In this document: positions 28,201 through 39,109 of the stretch, piece by piece | How the letters are laid out: each line of letters starts with the position of its first letter | How positions within the stretch are numbered: the first letter of the stretch is position 1 | Assembly (NCBI GenBank): GCA_026826555.1 | Contig: JAKSZT010053764.1 | Span: 37,615,520 to 37,679,519, forward strand | DNA from: Tolypeutes matacus | Lineage: Eukaryota > Chordata > Mammalia > Cingulata > Chlamyphoridae | DNA: 64,000 bases | Direction of reading: 5' to 3' | The notes under the pieces: model-generated | What the model was told of the DNA's origin: nothing | The model's input: only the letters and a program-made list of their open reading frames with translations | The model's database searches: none | Position numbers and translations under genes: made by a program

Positions 28201-29231
28201 CCCGCGGAGCCTCAGGTCGCCCCTGCCCCCCACTCCCCGCTGCACCCGTCAAGCCGAGCGGACCCGGCCCCTTCCCCTCCTGCCCAGAGCTGTGGCCCGT
28301 GACGCCGGGGAGAGGCGGCGCCGTTCCCCAAGATATCGCAGACGGCCATGGCCGAAACCTACAATTTTTTGTTTAAGTTCTTGGTTATTGGAAATGCAGA
28401 AACTGGCAAGTCTTGCTTACTTCATCAGTTTATTGAAAAAAAATTCAAAGATGATTCAAATCATACAATAGGAGTGGAATTTGGCTCAAAGATAATAAAT
28501 GTTGGTGGTAAATATGTAAAGTTACAGATTTGGGATACAGCAGGACAAGAACGATTCAGGTCTGTGACGAGAAACTACTACCGAGGCGCAGCAGGGGCCC
28601 TCCTCGTGTATGACCTTACCAGCCGAGAAACCTACAATGCGCTTACTAATTGGTTAACAGATGCCAGAATGCTAGCAAGTCAAAACATCGTCATCATCCT
28701 CTGCGGCCACAAGAGGGACCTGGACGCAGAGCGCGAGGTCACCTTCCTCGAAGCCTCCAGGTTCGCGCAAGAAAACGAGCTGATGTTTTTGGAAACAAGT
28801 GCACTAACAGGGGAGAATGTTGAAGAGGCCTTTGTACGGTGTGCAAGAAAAATACTTAACAAAATTGAATCAGGTGAACTGGATCCAGAAAGAATGGGCT
28901 CAGGCATTCAGTACGGAGACGCCGCCTTGAGGCAGCTCAGGTCGCCGCGGTTCGCCCAAGGGCAGGGGCCGCAGGAGTGCGGCTGCTAGGCGTGGCCAGC
29001 GCCCAGGTGTACATACAATGGTATTTGGGACACAATTGTTGGAGCTTGAAGAATCTGAAGTTTTTTTACCACCATCTTTTTCTACTCTATGCAGAAGTAG
29101 ATCTTTGTGGGGAAAAGTAATTTGGGGTATTATGCCAGCTAGTAGATGTGGCACAGCAAACTATATAATAAATCTAATTCAATGGACAATACCAAAAAAA
29201 CAAAAAAACAAACAAAACAAAACAAAACAAA
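28201..29231 (+). pseudogene. RAB4A: RAB4A processed retrocopy with intact reading frame
   Basis: An intronless RAB4A mRNA copy lying antisense in a GKAP1 intron. The hallmarks are an imperfect 14-bp TSD (AACATTCATTTGCT at 28187-28200, AACATACATTTGTT at 29232-29245), a CpG-rich 5' UTR, AATAAA near 29168 and an A-rich tail with CAAAA repeats. The first ATG of the long isoform is ATA here, but the second Met at 28348 opens an uninterrupted 213-codon frame. RAB4A is a small GTPase of early and recycling endosomes. The insertion is inside antisense L1 sequence, so it postdates that L1. See the separate ORF entry for residue changes. No regulatory evidence of expression is visible. Confidence 0.95.
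28348..28989 (+). CDS. Intact 213-aa RAB4A-like ORF of the retrocopy
   Basis: A Ras-family GTPase fold. The P-loop is GNAETGKS at residues 15-22, the WDTAGQ switch II motif is at 62-67 with Gln67 retained, the G4 motif is at 121-124, TSAL (ETSAL, G5) is near 150-153, and the C-terminal CGC prenylation motif is kept. Departures from human RAB4A as I recall it: Gly to Glu at residue 18 (equivalent to Ras Gly13), Ser76 to Asn, and Asn121 to His, so the NKxD guanine-specificity motif reads HKRD. The tail before CGC is also altered. The motif changes argue against a normal GTPase. The intact frame could mean youth rather than selection. It may be annotated as a Rab-4A-like locus, but translation is not shown. 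Confidence 0.5.
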   Translation: MAETYNFLFKFLVIGNAETGKSCLLHQFIEKKFKDDSNHTIGVEFGSKIINVGGKYVKLQIWDTAGQERFRSVTRNYYRGAAGALLVYDLTSRETYNALTNWLTDARMLASQNIVIILCGHKRDLDAEREVTFLEASRFAQENELMFLETSALTGENVEEAFVRCARKILNKIESGELDPERMGSGIQYGDAALRQLRSPRFAQGQGPQECGC

Positions 29232-29418
29232 AACATACATTTGTTCGGTTTCAAAGGAAAATGGTCTTATATATGCAATTTTACCCATATTCATATTTTA
29301 CATGCGGTTTTACTATGCTTCACTTCAAGCTGATTTGTATCCCTGGATCTAAGGTGAGTCTCTTGTAGGCAGCATATGAAGGCTCATGTTTTTTAACCAT
29401 CTGTCAGACTATGTCTTT

Positions 29419-29506
29419 TTTTTTTTAGATGTACCAGGGATTGAACCCAGGACCTTGTACATGGGAGGCAGGAGGCTCAACCACTGAGCTACATCTGCTC
29501 CCTCAG
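29419..29506 (-). mobile_element. DAS-SINE, reverse
   Basis: A T run, 'tgtaccagggattgaacccaggaccttg' and 'ctcaaccactgagctacatctgctccct' give a complete tRNA-like head. It is nested in the ORF2 5' part of the antisense L1. Confidence 0.88.
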
Positions 29507-30351
29507 CCTATAGCTTTTTTGTTTTTCTTTCTTCTTATAGCTTTTGATAGTACTGTAAATGCATTATTTACTTCCACCATTTTATTCTTTGGCTTTCATA
29601 TGTCATATCTTATTTTTGTCAGTCTTTTTACTCTTTTGGTTATCTACTAGTCCTCCTCTCTTCTACACTCTCCTCCAAGCCTCGTTCTCCTGTCTTAATT
29701 CTTTAAGGCTGTAAGGCTCCTTTTTAGCTTCCTACAAAGGAGAATTCTTTTTTATGAACTCTCTTGGTTTCTGTTTATTTGTTAGCATTTTAAAGTCACC
29801 TTCATACTTGAAGGACAATTTTTCTGGATAAAGAATTCTCAGCTGGCAATTTTTCTCTTTCAGTATCCTAATTATATCATACCACTGTTCTCTTGCCTCC
29901 ATGGTTTCTGATGAGAAATTCGCACTAAGTCTTACTGGGTGTCCCTTATATGTGATGGTTTGCTTCTTCCTTGCTGCTCTCAGAATTTTCTTTTAATCTT
30001 TGGCATTTGACATTCTGAGTGGTATGTGTCTTGGATTTATTCTAATTTGGGTACACTGAACTCCTTGGACATGTAAGTTCATTCCTTTCATGAGAGTTGG
30101 GAAATTTTCAGCCATTATTTCCTCAAATACTCTTTCTACCACTTTTCCCTTCTCTTTTCCTTCTGGAAGTCCCATGACACATATGTTGTTGTTTCATGTT
30201 ATCATTCAACTCCTTGAGACCCTGTTCAATTTTTTCCATTCTTTTCTTTCTGTGTTCTACTGTCTTCAATTTCAGCTGTTCAGTCTTCTGCATCACTTAT
30301 TCTTTCTTCTATCTTTTCAAGTCTGCTGTTTTATGCCTCTAATGTATTTTT

Positions 30352-30401
30352 TTTTTTTTTTTTACCAGGAGGTCCTGGGGATCGAACCCGGGTCCCTCCA
30401 T
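30352..30401 (-). mobile_element. Truncated DAS-SINE, reverse, first of two at one site
   Basis: Only the T run and the B-box part ('accaggaggtcctggggatcgaacccggg') are present, so it is 5'-truncated by about half. It is bounded by TCTAATGTATTTTT at 30338-30351 and 30402-30415. Confidence 0.88.
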
Positions 30402-30415
30402 TCTAATGTATTTTT

Positions 30416-30592
30416 TTTTTTTTAAGATTTTATTTATTTATTCATTTATCCCCCCTTGCTGCTTGTGCTCGCTGGGTCAGCTAATCATGCCATGCGGGCG
30501 GGCTTGCCTTCACCAGGAGGCCCCGGAAACCGAACCCGGGTCCTCCCATATGGTAAACGGGAGCCCTACTGATTGAGCCACAGCCGCTTCCC
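30416..30592 (-). mobile_element. Full-length DAS-SINE, reverse, second at the same site
   Basis: Tail 'aagattttatttatttattc', body 'ccttgctgcttgtgctcgctgggtcagctaa', then the head 'accgaacccgggtcctcccatatggtaaacgg' and 'gagccacagccgcttccct'. It is flanked by TCTAATGTATTTTT at 30402-30415 and 30593-30606. It is the same longer subtype as the copies at 34562 and 39219. Confidence 0.93.
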
Positions 30593-32485
30593 TCTAATGT
30601 ATTTTTGATCTCACCTATTATGTCTTTCATTCCAATAAGCTGTTTTTTCTATTCAGGTTTTCAAATTCTTCTTTGTACTCACCTAGTGTCTTCTTGATGT
30701 CCTTTATCTCTTTAGCCATATTGTCTTTCAACTCTATTTGATTTTTGAGATTTGTATGAACCTCGATGATTGTCTCAAATCCTGTATCTCACCTGGGGCT
30801 TTGATATATTCCTTTGCTTGGGCCATTTCTTATAAAAAGTCATTTATATTTTTTTACTGATGTCTAGTCATCTGATTATGATGGTGAGTTTACTCTGATA
30901 CTCAATTTAGTGGATTTAGTGGAGGGAGGGTGTGTGTTACTGCCATTCTTTGATTTTTGGTTCAACCTTTCCTAGTCTTTAGGACTGTTCCTGTTTAGCT
31001 GCTCAAATCTGGGCCATGGACCCAGTAATGGGTTGCAGACCCACTTCCAAGGGACTTGGGGAATGGGGCTATAAAGGCCAGAAAAAGCTTCTTTTAATTT
31101 CCTCACCTGAACTTCCCTGGTCTGCCAGCAGATGGCACTCTTAGATAGCCCTCTCAGTTCAAAGCCTGGTTGGAGGGTGTTCACTGCAACACTGACCACA
31201 ACAATGTGACAGAGGATCCTGCCTCAAGGCTATTCAGAGCCTCCTAGATCAAACTTTCTCTAAGGCTGTTCTGCAACCATTGCCAGTAGCCCCCTCCCTT
31301 TTCCTGGGTGGGAAATAATTTCACTCCCCTCTTCATCCTCAACAACCAGTCCCAGTCAGTAGGGAGGGTGTTTGTGAGAGTTGGTCACTTTAGTCCTCTG
31401 CCAGTTCCCAGGGCAAACAATGGTGCAGCCCCATCCGGCCTGGAAGGGCTTGTGGGACACAGTGGGTCAATTTTTTGTCCAAAAGCTGAATCAGCCTTAG
31501 GCTGCATCCCTCTCCTCTTTCCTGGGGAGGTATACCCTTGTGGCCCCCTCTGCCTGTAGCTGCTGACTAGAGGCCAGAGAATTCAAAGCTGTCTGCCCCA
31601 GGGGTGGGGGATGGGCACTTGCAGCTGCAGTTGCAGCTTTACTCAACAGTTTTGCTGTTGAGATTAGTTTCCTTTGTTCTTCCCACTTTTGGGTGGTATC
31701 CAAACTTCCCCTGATGTCCTAAACCCCAAAACATTTTTTTTCCCAGACATTTCTGCCTGTCTTTCACCTATATTTCTGGGAGAGAAGTCTAAAATATGCC
31801 TTTGTCAGTTAAGTTGCTCACTTTACATAAAGGGTTAATTAGTAGGGAATATTATTTTATTTTTATATATTTAAAATCATAATCCAATGTCCACAAATAT
31901 CTTTTGTTTATTCAATTTAGAAATATATCCTCTAAACAATTTTTTTATTTTCATAATTTTGTTTACTGAATGTTCCACATAGAATTCAGTAACATGCACA
32001 GATCTAAATTAACTTCAGGTTGTTGGTATTTGATTGTCCAAACATGCCTTTCCCCATTGTTCTTTAACTTCTATTTTGTCATAGTTAAACTGAATAATAG
32101 TTTGAATCTACTTTAAGATTATACATTCTGTTCAATTAGATAGGATTTCGGGTTTTAATAACTATTATTTTGTAATATTAGTTTAAATTTTGGTTAAAAA
32201 TTCCATTCCCAGTACGTTCACATTTGAAAGCAATTTTTAGTATCTTGTTTAACTATTCTTCAGGGTAAGTGTCACAGTTTCTTAAATGCTAAACAGTACT
32301 CATAGGAGCTATATTTGGGATTTTGTTAATATTCTTAACAGGTAAAATTGTTTCTTATACTTAATCTTGTCTCTTCACAAGATTTTCTCTATTTATTCAT
32401 GTCTTTATCTATGCCTGTTTTACAGTTTATAATATCCTTTGCATATATCTCATATTAAAAGTTAAAATTATACATACTTCCTTTT

Positions 32486-32577
32486 ATATTATGAAAAATT
32501 TCTCTTTGGAAAAATTTCATAGAACTAGATACACATTTGCAGGACTGCATCTGATTTGGGGAAATTTTTCATAATAT
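32486..32577. repeat. 17-bp perfect inverted repeat with 58-bp loop
   Basis: Left arm ATATTATGAAAAATTTC at 32486-32502, right arm the exact reverse complement at 32561-32577. It could be a hairpin or the remnant of a small palindromic element. No flanking TSD was recognised. Confidence 0.9.
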
Positions 32578-32640
32578 GAAATTTCATTATTTTTATTTAT
32601 CTCTAATCATTTTATGATTTCTTTCCTTGTCTTCCTGCTG

Positions 32641-32740
32641 GTAACCTACTGCCAAAAGTTCAGAGTGACAGCAAAAGTATGAAGAGCATGGTAACCTACT
32701 GCCAAAAGTTCAGAGTGACAGCAAAAGTATGAAGAGCATG
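32641..32740. repeat. Perfect 50-bp tandem duplication
   Basis: Two identical consecutive 50-bp units begin 'gtaacctactgccaaaagtt' and end 'gaagagcatg' (32641-32690 and 32691-32740). No mismatch is seen. It is intronic in GKAP1, about 350 bp from the exon at 33086. Confidence 0.97.
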
Positions 32741-33085
32741 GGGCAGGCAAAGAAAGAAGGGAGATGAGAAGGAAAACCTGAAGTGATGAAAATTAAAAAG
32801 CAGAGTCCTAAAAGAATATTATACTTGTTTCCCCTCTAAATGTAGGCCAATAATATAAAAGCAATGAAATTTCAAGAGTCTCTCTTACCTGAATAGTAAA
32901 CTTGTATAATACTAAGGTGCTTCAAGAGTGACTTATAATAATAAAATTATTAGCAGCTATCCAGTCTGTACCACTCTGGGAAATCTTTCTATTTTGTTGA
33001 GTTGATAAATAATATATCTTAAAAAATTATCTTCAAATATTATTTAAGATAAACTTTTAATTCTAAATACATACAAATCACTTAC

Positions 33086-33149
33086 TTTCACCTTCTTGAA
33101 GCATTTTCAGTAACTGTGCATTTCTTGCCTTTACTTCTTTATACTTTGA
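33086..33149 (-). CDS. GKAP1: GKAP1 internal coding exon
   Basis: A 64-nt exon encoding SKYKEVKARNAQLLKMLQEGE plus the first base of a split ATG codon (phase 1). The acceptor is 'tttgacag' and the donor is GAAA followed by gtaagt, close to consensus. The split Met is completed by TG at the start of the next exon, which supports both borders. The first residue is Ser, where I recall Ala in human GKAP1. The peptide continues the coiled coil. Intron sizes are 2,784 bp upstream and 10,335 bp downstream. Confidence 0.95.
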
Positions 33150-34561
33150 CTGTCAAAGAAAAAAAGTATAATCTTTTAAAAAATGATATAATTATTTACT
33201 ATCAATCCAAGGAGCTATGAATTCTAATTCTAATTTTGAAAAAAATTATTCAGAACTGTCTACTACTTGAATCAAATTTATGGTATAGAAATAGAGATTA
33301 ACATTATAAGGGACTAAAAATTAAAGAAGAGAGGGATAAAAGTGGAGGAAATAATTCAAAATAAAAAAAATTTCCAGAAGACTATTTCTCTTTTGTTCCT
33401 CAAATAAAACCCATATTCAATTCAAAATAATTTAGACTAAAACAAAAAGAAAATGATTCCTAGTTTCACATGAGCACTGTTCAGCATTATACTTTTAACT
33501 TTCTGAATCTGTTCTACATTTGCCACTATCCAATATGTGATTACTGACTACTTGAAATGTAGCTAGCATGATTGAAAAACTGAAATTTAATATTATTTAA
33601 CATTAATTTAAATTTAGACACTTGCAGTGGTTATTGAATTGTACAGTGTAGTTCTATACCTACTCAGCTAATAAAAGCTTTACTAATCTCTCATTATTTC
33701 ACTAAATAATTATTGTTATAGTAATGCTTTAGCTGACATGTACCAACAATTTACTGAAGTATCTTTCAGTTGTTTTTTATTTCTTTTTCCAAATGGTTTA
33801 GCTCCTTCCCCCATTACATAAATGACACAATTATACATTTACTGACAAAAGGAATTGTGTTCCTACATTAATATCCACATTCTAGGGAATTTTTCTTCTA
33901 TACTATCCTTATTTAACAAGTCTTGTAATAGTCTCTGAATTATTTATAAAGATTTAATATATTAATACATTAGAAAAACAATACATTTAGTACATTACAG
34001 AAAGATAAGAGTGTAAACTTAATTGTTCAGTATAAGAAACTTGTCATGGCATCTTCTCTCAACCTGTACCTAGATATGTTCAGAGGATACCAGATTCAAA
34101 AATCTTTTTTTGTAAAACAAATTTACATATATTTTAAGTTCAATCAAGATGGCTTTTACTAAATAGTATGTGCTGATTAAATTGCCGATATTAAATCAAT
34201 ATTGTTTACTGAGAAATAATACACTCAACCACAAGTAAGCACCATAGTAAGTATAAGGGGATCAGGACCTCTGAGAAGCTTAGAAATGAATGAGGGAGAC
34301 AAATCAGATAGAAACATAAAAACATGAGGGGGAAAATATATAAGTCAAGTACAACTATATTCACCATGAAATTTCCACTTTCAGGGCTTTGACCTATGAT
34401 CTCCAGCTCAAACCTTTTGTTCAAGGTCCAAAGCAGTACACCCGGAGGCAGCTTTTATGCAAGTCTAGGGTCTAAAGTCAGTTTATAAAGCAAATATTGC
34501 AAATGAGCAAAATTACTCTTGAAAATTCCCTGTATTATGCATAAAAATCGCACATATACTT

Positions 34562-34752
34562 TTTTTTTTTTTTTTTTTTAAAGATTTTTATTTATTTATT
34601 CATTTATCCCCCCCTTGCTGCTTGTGCTCGCTGGGTCAGCTAACCACGCAGTGCGGGCGGGCTTGCCTTCACCAGGAGGCCCCAGGAACCGAACCCGGGG
34701 CCTCCCATATGGTAAACGGGAGCCCTAGTGATTGAGCCACAGCTGCTTCCCT
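34562..34752 (-). mobile_element. DAS-SINE, reverse, perfect TSD
   Basis: TSD GCACATATACTT at 34550-34561 and 34753-34764. Long T tail, 'cttgctgcttgtgctcgctgggtcagctaacc' body, and a tRNA-like head ending 'attgagccacagctgcttccct'. A young copy. Confidence 0.95.
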
Positions 34753-34849
34753 GCACATATACTTCTGTATGCACAACCCTGGATAGTAAATGTATCTTTA
34801 AAAACATAAACGTATAAAATATGTTGTGTCTTCACTGTATCTAACTGTA

Positions 34850-35460
34850 TCCTGAACATCTATGTCTGCTTGTACCACAGTCATTTCAAACTCAACACAT
34901 CCAAAAGGAATCTATTAGTTCCCATTCCCCAAACCAGTTAAAAAATGTGCTCTGCCTCTTACATTCAGTATTTAGTTACTGTTTTACTAGACACTTTTCA
35001 CTCTGGGCCTCAACGACATGCATTACCATCCCACAAAACAATTTCCATGTCACTTCCCTATACTACCCGCTCCTTGTCTAAAAATTCAAATGTCTTCAAA
35101 TTCTGACCCCAACTAACATTTCCAATCTCATTTTCTATAAATTCCCATTACTCTATATGTCAGCAACAATGTACTTTCCACCATTTTCAGAGCATGACCA
35201 CTCCAGCATCCATGCCTTTGAACATGCTCTTCTCTCTATCTGGAAAAAAAAACATCTCTTCTCTGTAATTCTTAATTTCCAATGGCAGTAATATTCATTC
35301 TGTTCTCTGTGCTTCTGGAGAACACTGTCAAATCTCAATTATAATGTACTGTCATTATTTACATGTTTATCTTCCCTATTGGACTATGAGCTCCTTGCTA
35401 ATTCATTTTTGTATTCCCTGCATTTAACACATAGTAAGTACATAACAAAAGTGAAGGAAA
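34850..35460 (+). mobile_element. L2 LINE 3' portion, sense
   Basis: Follows the L2 order: 'tcaaactcaacacatccaaaaggaat', 'ccatttcagagcatgaccac'-like, 'gccttgaacatgctcttc'-like, and the end 'ggactatgagctccttgctaattc' with 'cacatagtaagtac'. Highly diverged, so ancient. Confidence 0.7.
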
Positions 35461-35870
35461 ATATAAATAACAAAATTAAAAGCTAAGGGCAATAGGTGGG
35501 TACAGTGTGAGAAGGTTTAGCAGAGATGACTATTAAAAGCTTAAGCAGAGAAGGAAGGGAAATGTAAGAACCAACAGGGCTGGAACCTGATTTATTTTTT
35601 TCACCATTATAGATACAGGGCTCAACAGAAGCACTGAATAAATAATTGTTGGATGAACAAATGCTACTCAACAAAGAATGACACATGACGAACAAGAGAT
35701 TAAAAAAAAAAAAACCTAGGGGAGGAAGAAAGAGAGTAATAGATAGGTATGTGGCTAAATATAAACTGTATTATCATTCAGCTTTTATACCATTGACCAA
35801 AGAGCTTAAAAACCCAAATGGCTGAAAGACTATTCCTACCAACTAAATTATTAAACACATTTACATACTA

Positions 35871-36077
<207 letters not shown>

Positions 36078-36419
36078 CTAATCCTGGTTTATGCCTTTCC
36101 TTTGTATAAAGTTTAAGAGGGAAAGCCCTGATTATAATACATTTACTAAAGCAACCTTAACCTGTTGAACTACATATCTATATGTCTATATGTCAACTCA
36201 ATCATATAATCCTAATTATGTATAGTGCAAACAAAAAAAAATATTTATGATTATTACCAAATTACAAACATAACCTATGACAATACCAGGGCTTTGAAAT
36301 GACATATTCTATTGTATAATAAACACTAAAAGTGCTCTGTGACAAATTGTTATTAATCTATCCTGAAAATCGAAAAGAAATGAAAAATTATAAGAATAGA
36401 AAATACAAGATAAATAATA

Positions 36420-37060
36420 TAAAAATCTCTTTATCAGCAATTACCAGTTAGAAGATATAACTGAAAAAATAAGTTCTTCCCAACAATAATAAAAAATAAC
36501 CCTAGAAATAAACTTAGAAATGTTCAGAATCTATACTAAGAAAATTAAAATTCTTTAGAAAAGGGCATGGAAGAAAATATGTTTGTAGATGGGGAGAATA
36601 AATATTACTAAATGTTTGTAAGTTTAATAAAATTTTAGTTGAAATTCCAATAGCATTTTTGGTCTTTGGAATTTAGCAAGATAGTAAAAAACTTCATCTG
36701 GTAGAATAAATGATAGAAACAAATAGAAAATTAAACTGATGAAGAGGGATTTGCCATGCCAAATAATTGTATAAGCCAAAAGCAATTAAAATAGTATGAT
36801 CATGGCACCTAGGTTGACAAAGCAATGTACCAGAAAAGAAAGTCTAGAAAGAGACTAAAAAAGATATAAGAATTTATTATTATAAATGAGGATGGTGTTT
36901 TAAGGATGTGAGAAAAGGCTGGATTGTAAATAATACTAGGGTATAGGACAAATGGCTAACTGGGAAAAAATCAAGTTAAATCCCTGTCACCCTGCACCAC
37001 ATATCAAAATAAATACATTTCAATGTAAAAAATTATAAGAATATAAATTGTTTCTATTTA
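36420..37060 (+). mobile_element. Old L1 ORF2 fragment, sense
   Basis: 'aaattccaatagcatttttggt', 'gatgaagagggatttgccatgcc' and 'gaaagagactaaaaaagatataag' are from the late part of L1 ORF2. Broken in all frames. Confidence 0.75.
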
Positions 37061-37074
37061 TCTAAGGAATAATG

Positions 37075-39080
37075 TGGCAACATTAACTTATTCCACAAAT
37101 AGGCACTGAGCATGTAACTTCTAGGTGCTGCGTATACAATGGTGACCAGAACTGAAAAGTTTTTGCCCTCATGGGACTCATCTGGTGTAGGAGACATATT
37201 AACAAATACTGTAATTACAAACCCAGGTATAAGCTATGAAGGAAAGAAACACAGTGCTATATTTGTGGATTCCCTTGTAGACCAGAGAAGCTCTCTATGA
37301 GCAAGGGACCATAAGATGGACCTTGAGTGATGGGTAAGAATTGGCTAAGTAAAAAGTAGAGGCAAGAGGTTTCCAGCTAGAAAGAACAGCATGTGTAAGG
37401 GCATCAAGATAGGAAAGAATCTAGAGAATCTGAAGGAAAAAATATACAGTATGGCTAACATTGAGGGGAAGATACTACAAGATGACTTCGGAAAAACAGG
37501 TCCAGGAGGGACACACCGCATGGCATCTGTAGGCCCACAGGATTCCTGGCCCAGGCCCCCAGCCCATCAGCTACAGAAGCCCACTGCTGGAGGACCTGCT
37601 TGCCCATAGAGGACCCCCACGGACTTTCCTCGAGCACCAGGCAGGGTCTGAAGCCCAGATGCAGGGCAGGGGTCCCGAACTGCTGGTGGCAGCCAAACTG
37701 CTGGGCGAGAAGGAGCAGGAGCTGCAGGAGACAGAGTGCTTACTACATGATGAGAATGAAGTCTTAAGGAAACTTGCAGAGAATGAAATAACTTTGTGTC
37801 AAACAGAAATAACTCAGCTGAACCATAAGAAGAAACAGATGAAAATGATTTGATCCTGGAGGTAACTGCAGGAGTTGGCGGTCAGGAAGCAATGTTGTTT
37901 ACTTCAGAGATATTTGATATGTATCAGCAATATGCTGCATTTAAAAGGTGGCATTTTGAGACCTTGGAATATATTAACATGAAATAGGTGGCCTTAGACG
38001 TGCATCTGCCAGCATTGGGAGTTCAGAAGCCTATAAGTATAAGTATAAGAAAGTTTAAAGAGGTTTGCACAGAGTACAAAGGGTGCCAAAGATGGAGAAG
38101 CAAGGCCGCGTCCAAACCATCTCTATAACTGTAGCAATATTACCCCAGCCTACTGAAAGTAAACTGGTGATGAATCCTAAAGATTTGAGAATTGATACTA
38201 AGCCAGCCAGTGGAGCTGGTGGGCAGCATGTGAATATCACAGATAGCACACTCTGCATAGTTCATTTGCCAACAGGTATTGTCTCTGAATGCCAACAGGA
38301 GAGATCTCAACTGAATAAATAGACAGATGGCTATGAAAAAGTTATGTGCAAAACTTTACAGCACCTAGATGAAGAAAAAAGTAAAAGATTCAATGCTAGA
38401 AAGATTCAGGTTGGAAGTAAAGGAAGAGCTGAGAAAATAAGGACATATAATTTTCCACAGAACCAGGTCACAGATCACAGAAAAAACAAGTCCCTGCATG
38501 ATCTTGAAACTTTTATGCAAGTAGAGTATCTACGAGATGATCTTGTACAGTCATTGAAGGATTATGCTATGAATATGTAATAGAAAATATTTCTAAAAAG
38601 TTTAATTTGTAAATTGAAAGGGCAGCAAATCACATTATTTTGTGTAAATACAAATACTCTCTTGGAAAAGCTGGGCTAACACACTTGGAAATAATATGCA
38701 TATTCTTAAGAGACAATTTCTATAAATTTCTCAAGGTATTAGTAAAAAACATACAAGATAATAATAATAATAATAAACAGGTCCTGGAGAGCCTTGCAGG
38801 CCATTAAATAAAAAGCCTGCATATTATTCTCAGTAAATAGAAAGTCAGTGAAGGGTTTTGAACAGGATTACCATATGGCTTGATATAAAATGGATTGGAG
38901 TGAGGTGGAAAGCCCTTTAATTGCTACTGTAAGTCCAGGTCAGAGATGATGACGCACTGGATAGTGTGGAAACAGTTTAAATGGAGAAAAGTGTCATATA
39001 TTTGGAGAAATAATTTTGAGGCAGAATCAACATCATTTGATGACAGGCTGAATGTGGCAAGTGAAGAAGACTGACATTCA
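37075..39080 (-). mobile_element. L2 LINE, reverse, split by the MTRF1L retrocopy
   Basis: The left part (37075-37503) has 'tgccctcatgggactcatct' and 'aacagcatgtgtaagggcatc'. The right part (38785-39080) has 'agagccttgcaggccatta', 'gaagggttttgaacaggatt' and 'gtccaggtcagagatgatgac'. Together they read as the reverse strand of L2, colinear across the retrocopy. Confidence 0.75.
37508..38774 (+). pseudogene. MTRF1L: MTRF1L processed pseudogene, decayed
   Basis: A retrocopy of the mitochondrial class I release factor MTRF1L (mtRF1a). It is antisense to GKAP1 and inserted into an L2 element. The TSD AAACAGGTCC lies at 37494-37503 and 38775-38784. Recognisable segments in order: [15 protein letters not shown] near 37615-37660; [14 protein letters not shown] through HDENE and [10 protein letters not shown] (37695-37805); [20 protein letters not shown] (37832-37890) in a shifted frame; [15 protein letters not shown] (38065-38113); and the catalytic-motif region [10 protein letters not shown] near 38205-38235, with GGQ retained. 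TYNFPQN and LHDLETFMQ follow. A deletion between NHK and EETDEN, further frameshifts, a rearranged stretch at 37960-38060 and several stops make it non-coding. The tail is a TAA repeat. The N-terminal signal region is missing or unrecognisable. Confidence 0.92.
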
Positions 39081-39109
39081 ATTCAAGTTTCTAGTTTAAG
39101 GAATAAGGT

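Larger units (their letters stand above)
24010..31760 (-). mobile_element. Near-full-length antisense L1 with nested insertions
   Basis: Minus-strand L1 in order: 3' UTR at about 24010-24300; ORF2 C-terminal part (for example 25392-25589, with FIWKGK and [11 protein letters not shown]); reverse transcriptase region; endonuclease with SDHNGIKLEINN at 27263-27517; then ORF1 (29993-30175 contains MSNAKD) and a GC-richer 5' UTR to about 31760. All frames are interrupted by stops or shifts, so it is inactive. It is split by a second L1 3' end (about 27845-28186), the RAB4A retrocopy and SINEs at 29419, 30352 and 30416. It has the same strand sense as GKAP1. The ends are estimates. Confidence 0.88.
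31770..33080. other. GKAP1 intron, mostly unassigned
   Basis: AT-rich, with the inverted repeat at 32486 and the tandem duplication at 32641 as its only distinct structures. No SINE or L1 is recognised. Confidence 0.4.

Noticed and set aside
31308..31559. GC-richer region as a possible promoter or exon
   Set aside because: It continues the antisense L1 colinearly as its 5' UTR. No splice sites or conserved peptide are seen.
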